DNA from: Flavobacterium psychrophilum
GTDB taxonomy: Bacteria > Bacteroidota > Bacteroidia > Flavobacteriales > Flavobacteriaceae
NCBI GenBank assembly: GCA_945897545.1
Contig: CAMDGJ010000184.1
Location: 1 to 5,704 of the forward strand
Length of the DNA: 5,704 bases
Reading direction: 5' to 3'
Part shown: in pieces, positions 1-5,704 of the stretch
How the letters are laid out: every line of letters starts with the position of its first letter
Numbering within the stretch: position 1 is the stretch's first letter
Translations under genes and position numbers: made by a program
Notes under the pieces: generated by a model
What the model was told of the DNA's origin: nothing
The model's input: the letters and a program-made list of their open reading frames with translations, nothing else
Databases searched by the model: none

Positions 1-1403
1 GCTTCAATTTTATCTTGCGCTTTATTACTATCGAATTTCGAAATACGCATTATGCGAATGTCTAGCAAACGTAGAATATCTTCTTCTGTAACAGCACGCT
101 TCAAATGATTTGTATGTGGCTTCAATCCTTCGTCAACAGCTTTAATAACACCTTCTTTAGTGGTTTCTTCCTCAATATCTCGATAGATTTTATTTTCGAT
201 AAATATACGTTCTAGCGAAAGAAAATGCCATTGTTCCTCAAGTTCCGATAATTGAATTTCAAGTTCGCTTTTCAGTAATTGTACCGTTCTCGCTGTCGAA
301 ATTTTCAACATTTCAGAAACTCCCACAAATAAGGGTTTATTGTCTTCAATCACGCAACCTAATGGTGCCACAGAAGTTTCGCAAGCTGTAAAAGCAAACA
401 AGGCATCGATGGTTTTATCTGGAGAAACACCCGGAAAAAGATGGATTAATATCTCAACCTCAGCAGCAGTATTGTCTTCAATTTTTTTGATTTTGATTTT
501 ACCTTTTTCATTGGCTTTCAAAATACTGTCAATCAAAGTGGTCGTATTGGTCGAAAACGGAATTTGGGTAATCACCAACGTATTTTTATCCAACTGGCCA
601 ATTTTAGCACGAACACGAACACGTCCGCCACGCATTCCGTCATTATAATTAGATACGTCCGCAATTCCTGCCGTCATAAAATCTGGAAAAATCTGAAATG
701 GTTTTCCTTTTAGAATTTTTATCGAAGCATCAATCAATTCATTGAAATTATGTGGCAATACTTTCGTAGAAAGTCCTACGGCAATTCCTTCGGCGCCTGA
801 AGCAAGCAATAAAGGGAATTTTACGGGAAGATTATTGGGTTCAGCCCGACGACCATCATAGGAAACGCCCCAATCGGTAATTTTTGGAGAATACAAGACT
901 TCCAATGCAAATTTCGATAAACGTGCTTCGATGTAACGGGAAGCCGCAGCGCTATCGCCGGTTAGGATATTTCCCCAGTTTCCCTGGCAATCTATTAGTA
1001 ATTCTTTTTGGCCAATTTGCACCATCGCATCACCAATACTCTGATCTCCGTGTGGATGATATTGCATTGTATGACCAACGACATTCGCCACTTTATTGTA
1101 ACGACCGTCATCCAATTCCTTAAGAGAATGCATAATTCTGCGTTGCACGGGTTTAAAACCGTCCTCGATTGCGGGAACAGCACGCTCCAAAATTACATAG
1201 GAGGCATAATCCAAAAACCAATCTTTGTACATTCCTGTAACTTTGGTGATGGTGTCTTCGCTGTTTTCGTCGTTCTCGTAAAAATGTTGCATCCCGCTTG
1301 AAGTTTTTATGTCTTCAAAATCTTCTTCGCTCGTTGATTCGTTTAACTCTTGGTTAGTTTCGTCTTCGTTTGGAATGATGTTATCTTCGTCTTCGTCTTT
1401 CAT
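1..1403 (-). CDS. parC: DNA topoisomerase IV subunit A (ParC), N-terminal half, runs off the window
   Basis: This is the DNA-cleaving and rejoining subunit of topoisomerase IV, which works with ParE to separate linked daughter chromosomes. The start is ATG at 1403-1401, and 467 codons are open to the window edge, so roughly the C-terminal half is missing. Residues 1-54 are an acidic, low-complexity leader rich in Asp, Glu and Asn. The conserved core begins near residue 56 (VTGMYKDWFLDYASYV), followed by ILERAVPAIEDGFKPVQRR at 71-89 in the winged-helix domain, HPHGD at 116-120, GNWGN at 141-145 and AAASRYIEARLSK at 152-164. Tyr157, preceded by Arg156, is the expected catalytic tyrosine. The tower region and the start of the coiled coil fill the rest. 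Residue 121, at the position of E. coli ParC Ser80, is Gln. The start codon abuts the stop of the nuclease gene, so translation is probably coupled. GyrA is the alternative, but the neighbouring parE argues for ParC. Confidence 0.96.
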   Translation of the reverse strand, partial: MKDEDEDNIIPNEDETNQELNESTSEEDFEDIKTSSGMQHFYENDENSEDTITKVTGMYKDWFLDYASYVILERAVPAIEDGFKPVQRRIMHSLKELDDGRYNKVANVVGHTMQYHPHGDQSIGDAMVQIGQKELLIDCQGNWGNILTGDSAAASRYIEARLSKFALEVLYSPKITDWGVSYDGRRAEPNNLPVKFPLLLASGAEGIAVGLSTKVLPHNFNELIDASIKILKGKPFQIFPDFMTAGIADVSNYNDGMRGGRVRVRAKIGQLDKNTLVITQIPFSTNTTTLIDSILKANEKGKIKIKKIEDNTAAEVEILIHLFPGVSPDKTIDALFAFTACETSVAPLGCVIEDNKPLFVGVSEMLKISTARTVQLLKSELEIQLSELEEQWHFLSLERIFIENKIYRDIEEETTKEGVIKAVDEGLKPHTNHLKRAVTEEDILRLLDIRIMRISKFDSNKAQDKIE

Positions 1404-1406
1404 TTA
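1401..1406 (-). other. TAAATG stop-start junction between nuclease gene and parC
   Basis: On the minus strand the TAA stop of the nuclease gene (1406-1404) is followed directly by the ATG of parC (1403-1401), with no base between. No Shine-Dalgarno motif is visible before this ATG; the upstream bases encode Ser-Glu-Ser-Lys of the nuclease. The arrangement suggests that ribosomes finishing the nuclease re-initiate on parC, which would tie ParC output to translation of the inserted gene. The geometry is seen directly; the coupling is inferred. Confidence 0.6.
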
Positions 1407-2510
1407 TTTTGATTCCGAAATTAATTTTATTAAATCTTCTCTACTTGGAAGAACTGTTTTGTATTTACTGGCAAAAATTTGCTCGTTATTTTCTGGCAAG
1501 GTATATTCTACAACCAAGTCACTTTTGTTTTGGCAAAGTACAATTCCTATGGTTTTGTTCTCGTCTTCCAAACGCATTTCTCTATCATAATAGTTGACAT
1601 ACATCTGCATTTGTCCCAAATCTTGATGTTTCAGTTCTCCTATTTTCAAGTCAATTAAAACAAAAGATTTTAAAACTCGATTGTAGAAAACCAAATCAAT
1701 TCTAAAATGTTTATCATCGAAAGTTATTCTCTGCTGACGTGCCACAAATGCAAAACCGTGACCTAATTCTAATAGAAAATGTTCTAGTTTATTGATAATT
1801 TCTTCTTCCAAATCGGTTTCCGAATATTGATGCAATTCTGGCAAACCTAGAAATTCCAATATATAAGGATCTTTAATTATATCTTTCGGTTTCTCAATTA
1901 TCTGACCTTGTTCTGAAAGTTTTAACACTCCTTCCTTGTCTCGACTTAAAGCTAATCTTGCATAAAGTGCCGAATCGTATTGTCGTTTTAATTCCCGAAC
2001 ACTCCAATTGTATTTTTCAGATTCTATTTCGTAGAAACGTCTTTCTTTTTCATCATCAATTCGCATTAAAAAAACATAATGTGTCCAAGTCAATTTAAAA
2101 AAAGAAGATAATGTCTGATAATCCAAATTATTAAATTCCGCAGTAACTGCCTGCGCTTTTTGAGATTTGAATTCCGCAGTCAATGATTGCGTATTTCGAA
2201 TTTCCAATATCCGCAACAGTGACGCGGATTTTGAATAAATCAAATAAAAGTTTCTAATTCTTTCTAAAACATCAATAGAAAAACCTTTTCCAAATTCTTT
2301 TTTCAAATCTTGAGAAAGACCTTTTAAAATTTGTTTTCCGTATTCGGCTCTGTTTTTTCCGCTTTGTTCTTCTTCAACAATCATTCTTCCAATTTCGAAA
2401 TACGTAATCGTCATCGTTTGATTTACGGTACGTAAAACTTGTAGTCGAGCATTTTGCAATAACTCAACGACTTGTTGGAACAGCATTTTATTTTGAAGAT
2501 TTTTTGACAA
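1404..2510 (-). CDS. DUF1016/YhcG-family PD-(D/E)XK nuclease-like protein
   Basis: This 368-residue protein has the two-part layout of the DUF1016 family. A helical N-terminal domain (about residues 9-180) contains VNQTMTITYFEIGRMI at 29-44, FGKGFS at 73-78, WTHYVFLMRI at 142-151 and YDSALYARLALSR at 178-190. The C-terminal YhcG nuclease-like domain (about 210-355) begins with DPYILEFLGLPE at 214-225. Candidate active-site residues are Glu238, Asp272 (RIDLVFYN), Asp287 and Lys289 (LIDLKIG, a D-x-K form of the motif) and Gln300 (GQMQMYVNYYDR), so the site looks intact. The family is predicted to cut nucleic acid, is usually found alone or near restriction-modification genes, and its substrate is not settled. 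Here it sits between parE and parC, 21 bp after parE. The start is uncertain: TTG at 2510 gives the longest form, and ATG at 2486 would remove eight residues. A 12-residue repeat lies at 106-129. Confidence 0.9.
   Translation of the reverse strand: MSKNLQNKMLFQQVVELLQNARLQVLRTVNQTMTITYFEIGRMIVEEEQSGKNRAEYGKQILKGLSQDLKKEFGKGFSIDVLERIRNFYLIYSKSASLLRILEIRNTQSLTAEFKSQKAQAVTAEFNNLDYQTLSSFFKLTWTHYVFLMRIDDEKERRFYEIESEKYNWSVRELKRQYDSALYARLALSRDKEGVLKLSEQGQIIEKPKDIIKDPYILEFLGLPELHQYSETDLEEEIINKLEHFLLELGHGFAFVARQQRITFDDKHFRIDLVFYNRVLKSFVLIDLKIGELKHQDLGQMQMYVNYYDREMRLEDENKTIGIVLCQNKSDLVVEYTLPENNEQIFASKYKTVLPSREDLIKLISESK
2124..2195 (-). repeat. Two tandem 12-codon units in the nuclease linker
   Basis: Residues 106-117 (NTQSLTAEFKSQ) and 118-129 (KAQAVTAEFNNL) of the nuclease are two copies of a 12-residue unit sharing x-x-Q-x-(L/V)-T-A-E-F. 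In DNA the 11-mer AATTCCGCAGT (plus strand) occurs at 2134-2144 and again at 2170-2180, exactly 36 bp apart. A degenerate third unit may follow at residues 130-138 (DYQTLSSFF). The repeat lies between the helical N-terminal motifs and the conserved WTHY segment, probably a linker. The period keeps the reading frame, so units could be gained or lost without breaking the gene. Confidence 0.65.
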
Positions 2511-2531
2511 ATTTTTTATTTATAATTATTT

Positions 2532-4397
2532 TTAGTTCGCCTCTATGGTATCTAATTCCACCTTCAAATTATTAATAATAAATTCTTGTCGATCCGGAGT
2601 GTTTTTTCCCATATAAAAAGACAACAACTGCTCTACCGAAGTGTTTTTGTCCATCATAATAGGATCCAGTCGAATGGTTTCGCCAATAAAATTCTTGAAT
2701 TCATCTGGCGATATTTCTCCTAATCCCTTGAATCGGGTGATTTCTGGTTTGGGCTTTAATTTTTCTATGGCATCTTTTCGTTCTTGTTCCGAATAACAAT
2801 AAATGGTTTCTTTCTTATTTCGAACCCTAAAAAGTGGAGTTTGCAATATATACAAATGGCCTTCCTTGATTAATTCCGGGAAAAATTGCAGAAAAAATGT
2901 TATCAATAACAATCGAATGTGCATTCCATCGACATCGGCATCTGTGGCAATTACAATGTTGTTGTAACGCAATTTCTCCAAGCCATCTTCGATATCCAAA
3001 GCGGATTGAAGCAGATTGAATTCCTCGTTTTCGTATACAATTTTTTTGCTCATACCGTAACAATTCAAGGGCTTTCCACGTAAACTAAAAACCGCTTGCG
3101 TATTCACATCACGAGATTTAGTAATCGATCCAGAAGCAGAATCTCCCTCAGTAATAAAAAGTGTACTGTCCAAATTTTTTGGATTTTTGGTATCAGGAAG
3201 ATGCGCCCGACAATCTCTTAATTTCTTGTTGTGTAAATTGGCTTTTTTAGCCCGATCTGTAGCCAATTTTCTAATTCCAGAAAGCTCTTTTCGTTCGCGT
3301 TCGGCCTGCAAAATTTTTCGCAACAAGGCATCAGCAGTCGCTGGATTTTTATGCAGATAACTGTCTAATTTATTTTTCACAAAATCATTAACAAAAGTAC
3401 GAACTGAAGGCATTCCAACCTCTGAACCCATATCAGTCGAACCTAATTTGGTTTTGGTTTGCGATTCAAAAACCGGTTCCATTACTTTGATGCTTATCGC
3501 GGTAACGATGGATTTCCGAACATCCGAAGCTTCGAAGCTTTTATTGTAATACTCTCGAATGGTTTTCACGATAGCTTCACGATAAGCAGCCAAATGAGTT
3601 CCACCTTGAGTGGTGTTTTGTCCGTTTACGAAAGAATGGTATTCCTCGCTGTATTGGGTTTTGCTGTGGGTTAAGGCAATTTCGATGTCGTCGCCTTTCA
3701 AGTGAATAATTGGATATTCAAGATCATCAGCGTGGATGGTTTCTTCTAATAAATCTTTCAATCCATTCTCAGAAAAATATTTTTCGCCGTTGAACAATAT
3801 AGTCAAACCATTGTTTAAGTAACAATAGTTTTTGAGCATTTTGATTACATATTCATAACGGTATTTGTAATTTTTGAAAATTGCTTCGTCTGGTATGAAA
3901 GTAACTTTTGTCCCTTTTCGTTTGGTGGTTTCAATAATTTCCTCGTCAAGAACTAAGTTTCCTCCCGAAAATTCAGCTGCTTTTTGTTTGTCATCTCGAA
4001 CGGATTCCACACGAAAATAATTGGATAAAGCATTGACCGCTTTTGTTCCAACACCATTCAAACCTACAGATTTCTTGAAGGCCAATGAATCGTATTTTCC
4101 ACCTGTATTCATTTTGGAAACCACATCAATTACTTTTCCAAGAGGAATTCCACGACCATAATCGCGAACCGTAACCGTTTTGTCTTTGATTGTTACTTCG
4201 ATGGTTTTCCCGGCACCCATAACGAATTCGTCGATACAGTTGTCCAGGACTTCTTTGAGAAGAATGTAAATACCGTCGTCTGGCGAAGAACCGTCACCGA
4301 GTTTCCCGATGTACATTCCGGGACGCATTCTGATGTGTTCTTTCCAGTCTAATGACCGAATATTATCTTCGTCGTATTTTGTGATTTGGTCTGACAT
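2532..4397 (-). CDS. parE: DNA topoisomerase IV subunit B (ParE)
   Basis: This is the ATPase subunit of topoisomerase IV; ATP binding closes the clamp that captures the second DNA duplex before ParC cuts the first. The 621-residue protein appears complete and is close to the usual ParE length, without the long insert of some GyrB proteins. The GHKL ATPase domain shows Glu49 and Asn53 (LLKEVLDN), Asp79 (VRDYGRGIP), the glycine-rich lid at 111-117 (VGLNGVG) and the QTK loop at 313-315. The TOPRIM domain has EGDSASGS at 417-424 with Glu417 as metal-binding or acid residue, RGKPLNC at 440-446, and DADVD at 486-490. The tail carries RFKGLGEIS at 555-563, typical of type IIA B subunits. ATG at 4397 fits the family, with the core starting at [10 protein letters not shown] (22-31). 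It is first in an apparent operon with the nuclease and parC; no convincing promoter was found upstream. Confidence 0.97.
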   Translation of the reverse strand: MSDQITKYDEDNIRSLDWKEHIRMRPGMYIGKLGDGSSPDDGIYILLKEVLDNCIDEFVMGAGKTIEVTIKDKTVTVRDYGRGIPLGKVIDVVSKMNTGGKYDSLAFKKSVGLNGVGTKAVNALSNYFRVESVRDDKQKAAEFSGGNLVLDEEIIETTKRKGTKVTFIPDEAIFKNYKYRYEYVIKMLKNYCYLNNGLTILFNGEKYFSENGLKDLLEETIHADDLEYPIIHLKGDDIEIALTHSKTQYSEEYHSFVNGQNTTQGGTHLAAYREAIVKTIREYYNKSFEASDVRKSIVTAISIKVMEPVFESQTKTKLGSTDMGSEVGMPSVRTFVNDFVKNKLDSYLHKNPATADALLRKILQAERERKELSGIRKLATDRAKKANLHNKKLRDCRAHLPDTKNPKNLDSTLFITEGDSASGSITKSRDVNTQAVFSLRGKPLNCYGMSKKIVYENEEFNLLQSALDIEDGLEKLRYNNIVIATDADVDGMHIRLLLITFFLQFFPELIKEGHLYILQTPLFRVRNKKETIYCYSEQERKDAIEKLKPKPEITRFKGLGEISPDEFKNFIGETIRLDPIMMDKNTSVEQLLSFYMGKNTPDRQEFIINNLKVELDTIEAN

Positions 4398-4554
4398 TAT
4401 GGATTTATCAAATTTAATTACCTACCGCTTGGTCAGTGCTTTTCGCTTCAACCTTGGGTTTGCTAATGTAGTGTTATTTGATAAAATTTGAAAGAGGAAA
4501 TATCAAAGTTATTAAGATGATATTGACAAGAAAAGATTGCAAATTAAAAACTTG
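4398..4554. other. Intergenic gap upstream of parE, no firm signal
   Basis: These 157 bp separate the lipoprotein-like gene from parE and must hold the parE promoter if the operon is not read through from upstream. I found no RNA gene, no small reading frame with coding character and no strong terminator. An A/T-only inverted repeat (4477-4483 with 4501-4507) and one TAAATTTG match to the Bacteroidota -7 element (4416-4409, minus strand) are present but too weak to call. Confidence 0.4.
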
Positions 4555-5190
4555 CTATTTAGAAATTTTTCTATATTCAAATTCCCCACCAAGTTTTTTT
4601 AAATTTAAAATACGTTTAAATTCATTTCTGGAAGGTTTAATAATAAATGAAGAAGAATCAATCATTGTCGATTTGACTTTTGTTAAGGAATCTAACTTTT
4701 TTAAATCTTCTTCTGAATAGATGTACTTGATTTTGAGACTATTTTTTTCTAAACTAATCGAATTTATCGTCCAATAAATGGAATCTTTGTAATTAAGAAT
4801 CAATTTTCCATCAAATCTTTTGGCTTTTTGAGTATTTGAAAAAATAAAAAAAGTATCTATTTGTTTGTTTGAAAATTCTATTGAATCTTTGAGATATTTA
4901 CACTCAAAAATAGTTCTGTTTAATTTTGAAATATATTTAGCTCCTACTTTATCAAAATCCAGTATTATAGAATCAAACTCTCTTTTATGGAATCGAAACT
5001 TGTCATAATACTCCTTTAAAATTATATTTTCCTGTACGTTGACATAAGCGGAATCTGAGTTCATAAATAATCCCTGAAATTTATTGGGAATTTTAGACAA
5101 TTCGGAATCATTTATAGGTTGAGGATTTTCGAAATAAAAACTTAGTACATCAGGCACATATTCAGCTTTTTTTACAAGAAAGAAAAGCAA
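4555..5190 (-). CDS. Unrecognised protein, body of a probable lipoprotein cut off from its signal peptide by a frameshift
   Basis: I do not recognise a family. The frame encodes about 205 residues after the frameshift site. It is rich in Lys, Ser, Asp and Ile, with alternating hydrophobic and polar stretches (for example DTFFIFSNTQ and SISLEKNSLKIKYIYS), which suggests a beta-rich secreted protein. It has no membrane helix after the N-terminus. The nominal start, TTG at 5190, is unlikely to be the true one, because its first residues (MLFFLV) are an out-of-frame reading of a signal peptide that begins at ATG 5221. Removing one A from the run at 5167-5173 would join the two into a 221-residue lipoprotein starting MKKYILVLGLLAFLSCKKAE. 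The body has no internal stop, so the break is recent, a sequence error, or tolerated through slippage. The base composition is more AT-rich than parE. It stands alone, 157 bp before parE. Confidence 0.6.
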   Translation of the reverse strand: MLFFLVKKAEYVPDVLSFYFENPQPINDSELSKIPNKFQGLFMNSDSAYVNVQENIILKEYYDKFRFHKREFDSIILDFDKVGAKYISKLNRTIFECKYLKDSIEFSNKQIDTFFIFSNTQKAKRFDGKLILNYKDSIYWTINSISLEKNSLKIKYIYSEEDLKKLDSLTKVKSTMIDSSSFIIKPSRNEFKRILNLKKLGGEFEYRKISK

Positions 5191-5221
5191 GTAATCCCAA
5201 TACTAAAATATATTTTTTCAT
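5162..5221 (-). pseudogene. Lipoprotein signal peptide fragment, out of frame with its body
   Basis: ATG at 5221 opens a 19-codon frame, MKKYILVLGLLAFLSCKKS, ending at TGA 5164-5162. It is a textbook type II signal peptide: two lysines, a hydrophobic stretch (residues 4-13), then a lipobox-like FLSC with Cys16 as the acylation site. Right after the cysteine codon the run of seven A (5173-5167) puts the frame out by one relative to the long reading frame that continues to 4555. An A-rich stretch before the ATG (TTAAAGAAA) is typical of Bacteroidota starts. This is best read as the true 5' end of the downstream gene, not as a separate peptide. Confidence 0.7.
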
Positions 5222-5284
5222 TTTCTTTAATTCTAAAATTCGATGTGAAATTACATAGGAAAATCATAAATCCAATGGAAGTGC

Positions 5285-5447
5285 AATCTAGATTTTACCC
5301 CAGATTGAAGTAAAAAGCATTTTTCTTTAACGCTTCTTTTATCTTGACCAAAAAGAGCGACCAACGGAAGCTCCTTTATGGTCTTAGAAAAAACAGCGTT
5401 ATGGGAAAATCTTGCAACGAAAAGCTGGATTAGGTCCAAAAAAAAAA
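5285..5447. repeat. Intergenic foldback element with long imperfect dyad symmetry
   Basis: This non-coding stretch can fold into one long interrupted hairpin. The core pairs 5346-5358 with 5370-5383 (12 pairs, one mismatch, one bulge, 11-base loop). Outside it pair 5342-5344 with 5386-5388, 5328-5334 (TAACGCT) with 5395-5401 (AGCGTTA, perfect), 5321-5325 with 5405-5409, and 5317-5319 with 5413-5415. CCAG at 5300-5303 and CTGG at 5425-5428 may close it. One side begins near the palindrome AATCTAGATT (5285-5294), and the other ends in ten A (5438-5447). From memory, the phrases CCCCAGATTGAAG and AACGAAAAGCTGGATTA resemble short intergenic sequences scattered through Flavobacterium genomes; no second copy is in the window to prove it. 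The open frame across it (5251-5496, minus) shows no protein family and follows the hairpin arms, so I treat it as spurious. Exact ends are uncertain. Confidence 0.5.
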
Positions 5448-5467
5448 CTGCCCAATTTCTTGAACAG
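5438..5467 (-). terminator. Probable intrinsic terminator of the coiled-coil protein gene
   Basis: In the minus-strand transcript, CUGUUC (5467-5462) pairs with GGGCAG (5453-5448) around an 8-base loop, giving four Watson-Crick pairs and two G-U pairs, and is followed at once by ten U (5447-5438). It begins about 30 bases after the stop codon at 5499, the right place and order for a Rho-independent terminator of that gene. The stem is short, so strength is uncertain. The U tract also forms the edge of the foldback element. Confidence 0.5.
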
Positions 5468-5498
5468 CTCTGTCTATTTTCTCTATTGTATTTCACAT

Positions 5499-5704
5499 TT
5501 ACTTAAGCAAAACAGTAGCATAAAGACCTAAAATCATTAAAACCAATGTTATAAAAAAGGCAAAAAACCATTTAATCATATCGGTTTTAGCTTCTTTTAT
5601 TTCCAAACGAACTTCGGTAATATCCTGTTTTGTTGCCAAAATTTTATCTGAGTTAATCCGTTTTTCTTCACTTCTAAAATCAATAAATTCAATTAATTCC
5701 TTAG
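5499..5704 (-). CDS. Small coiled-coil protein with C-terminal membrane helix, 3' end only
   Basis: The last 67 residues are visible, from AAG at 5702 to TAA at 5501-5499; the start lies beyond the window. Residues 1-40 of this part are highly charged and probably helical or coiled coil (for example FRSEEKRINSDK and ATKQDITEVRLEIKEAK). A hydrophobic helix follows at about 45-65 (WFFAFFITLVLMILGLY), then a short tail ending VLLK. The ATKxDI...K.DMIKW pattern before a final membrane helix resembles small bacterial DUF1640 (CCDC90-like) proteins, which are inner-membrane anchored and of unknown function. That assignment rests on pattern alone. The coding nature is supported by an open frame with sensible codon use and a coherent charged-then-hydrophobic layout. 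A probable terminator follows, so it is likely transcribed separately from the genes downstream. Confidence 0.75.
   Translation of the reverse strand, partial: KELIEFIDFRSEEKRINSDKILATKQDITEVRLEIKEAKTDMIKWFFAFFITLVLMILGLYATVLLK

Noticed and set aside
340..1301. Plus-strand open frames of 60-100 codons over parC
   Set aside because: They are antisense shadows of a strongly conserved gene and show no family features or credible starts.
2210..2228. Short inverted repeat TCCGC/GCGGA in the nuclease gene
   Set aside because: A five-base stem inside coding sequence without a U tract or a positional reason; not distinguishable from chance.
3527..3540. Perfect 14-bp palindrome AAGCTTCGAAGCTT
   Set aside because: It is inside conserved parE coding sequence (encoding Lys-Ser-Phe-Glu-Ala-Ser) with no partner copy, so it is probably chance codon choice.
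4409..4416. TAAATTTG on the minus strand, matching the Bacteroidota -7 promoter consensus, upstream of parE
   Set aside because: It would place the transcript start only a few bases before the parE ATG, and no TTG -33 element occurs at the right spacing.
4477..4507. Inverted repeat TTTGATA/TATCAAA as a terminator for the lipoprotein-like gene
   Set aside because: The stem has one G-C pair in seven, a 17-base loop and no following U tract; it is expected by chance in such AT-rich DNA.
5251..5496. 81-codon minus-strand frame starting GTG 5496
   Set aside because: It lies over the hairpin arms and the terminator, has a T10 run inside, resembles no protein family and uses a GTG start overlapping nothing helpful. 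It is best explained as a chance frame over a repeat.

Overview
The window looks like chromosome of a low-GC member of the Bacteroidota, most likely a Flavobacterium-type bacterium. The evidence is the AT-rich sequence, A-rich upstream regions without Shine-Dalgarno motifs, the flavobacterial character of the topoisomerase IV proteins, and a short lysine-rich lipoprotein signal peptide. Every gene I can support lies on the minus strand, so transcription runs from high to low coordinates.

Layout in transcription order. (1) 5499-5704: the 3' end of a small coiled-coil protein with a C-terminal membrane helix; its start is outside the window. A probable intrinsic terminator follows at 5438-5467. 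(2) 5285-5447: a non-coding foldback element with long imperfect dyad symmetry, probably a dispersed intergenic repeat. (3) 4555-5221: an unrecognised lipoprotein-like gene. Its signal peptide and lipobox (5162-5221) are one nucleotide out of frame with the long body (4555-5190), and the break falls at a run of seven A. (4) 4398-4554: an intergenic gap with no convincing signal. (5) 2532-4397: parE, complete, ATPase/TOPRIM subunit of topoisomerase IV. (6) 1404-2510: a DUF1016/YhcG-type PD-(D/E)XK nuclease-like protein. (7) 1-1403: parC, the DNA-cleaving subunit of topoisomerase IV, cut by the window edge after 467 codons.

The main functional unit is parE - nuclease - parC. The nuclease gene starts 21 bp after parE, and its stop codon directly touches the parC start codon (TAAATG), so the three are probably one transcript. 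ParE and ParC form the A2B2 type II topoisomerase that separates linked daughter chromosomes. The nuclease has no known role in that enzyme, so its place between the two subunit genes is the most notable arrangement here. The other points worth checking are the broken lipoprotein frame, the foldback element, and a 12-residue repeat in the nuclease linker. I see no CRISPR array, RNA gene, transposase or complete new system.
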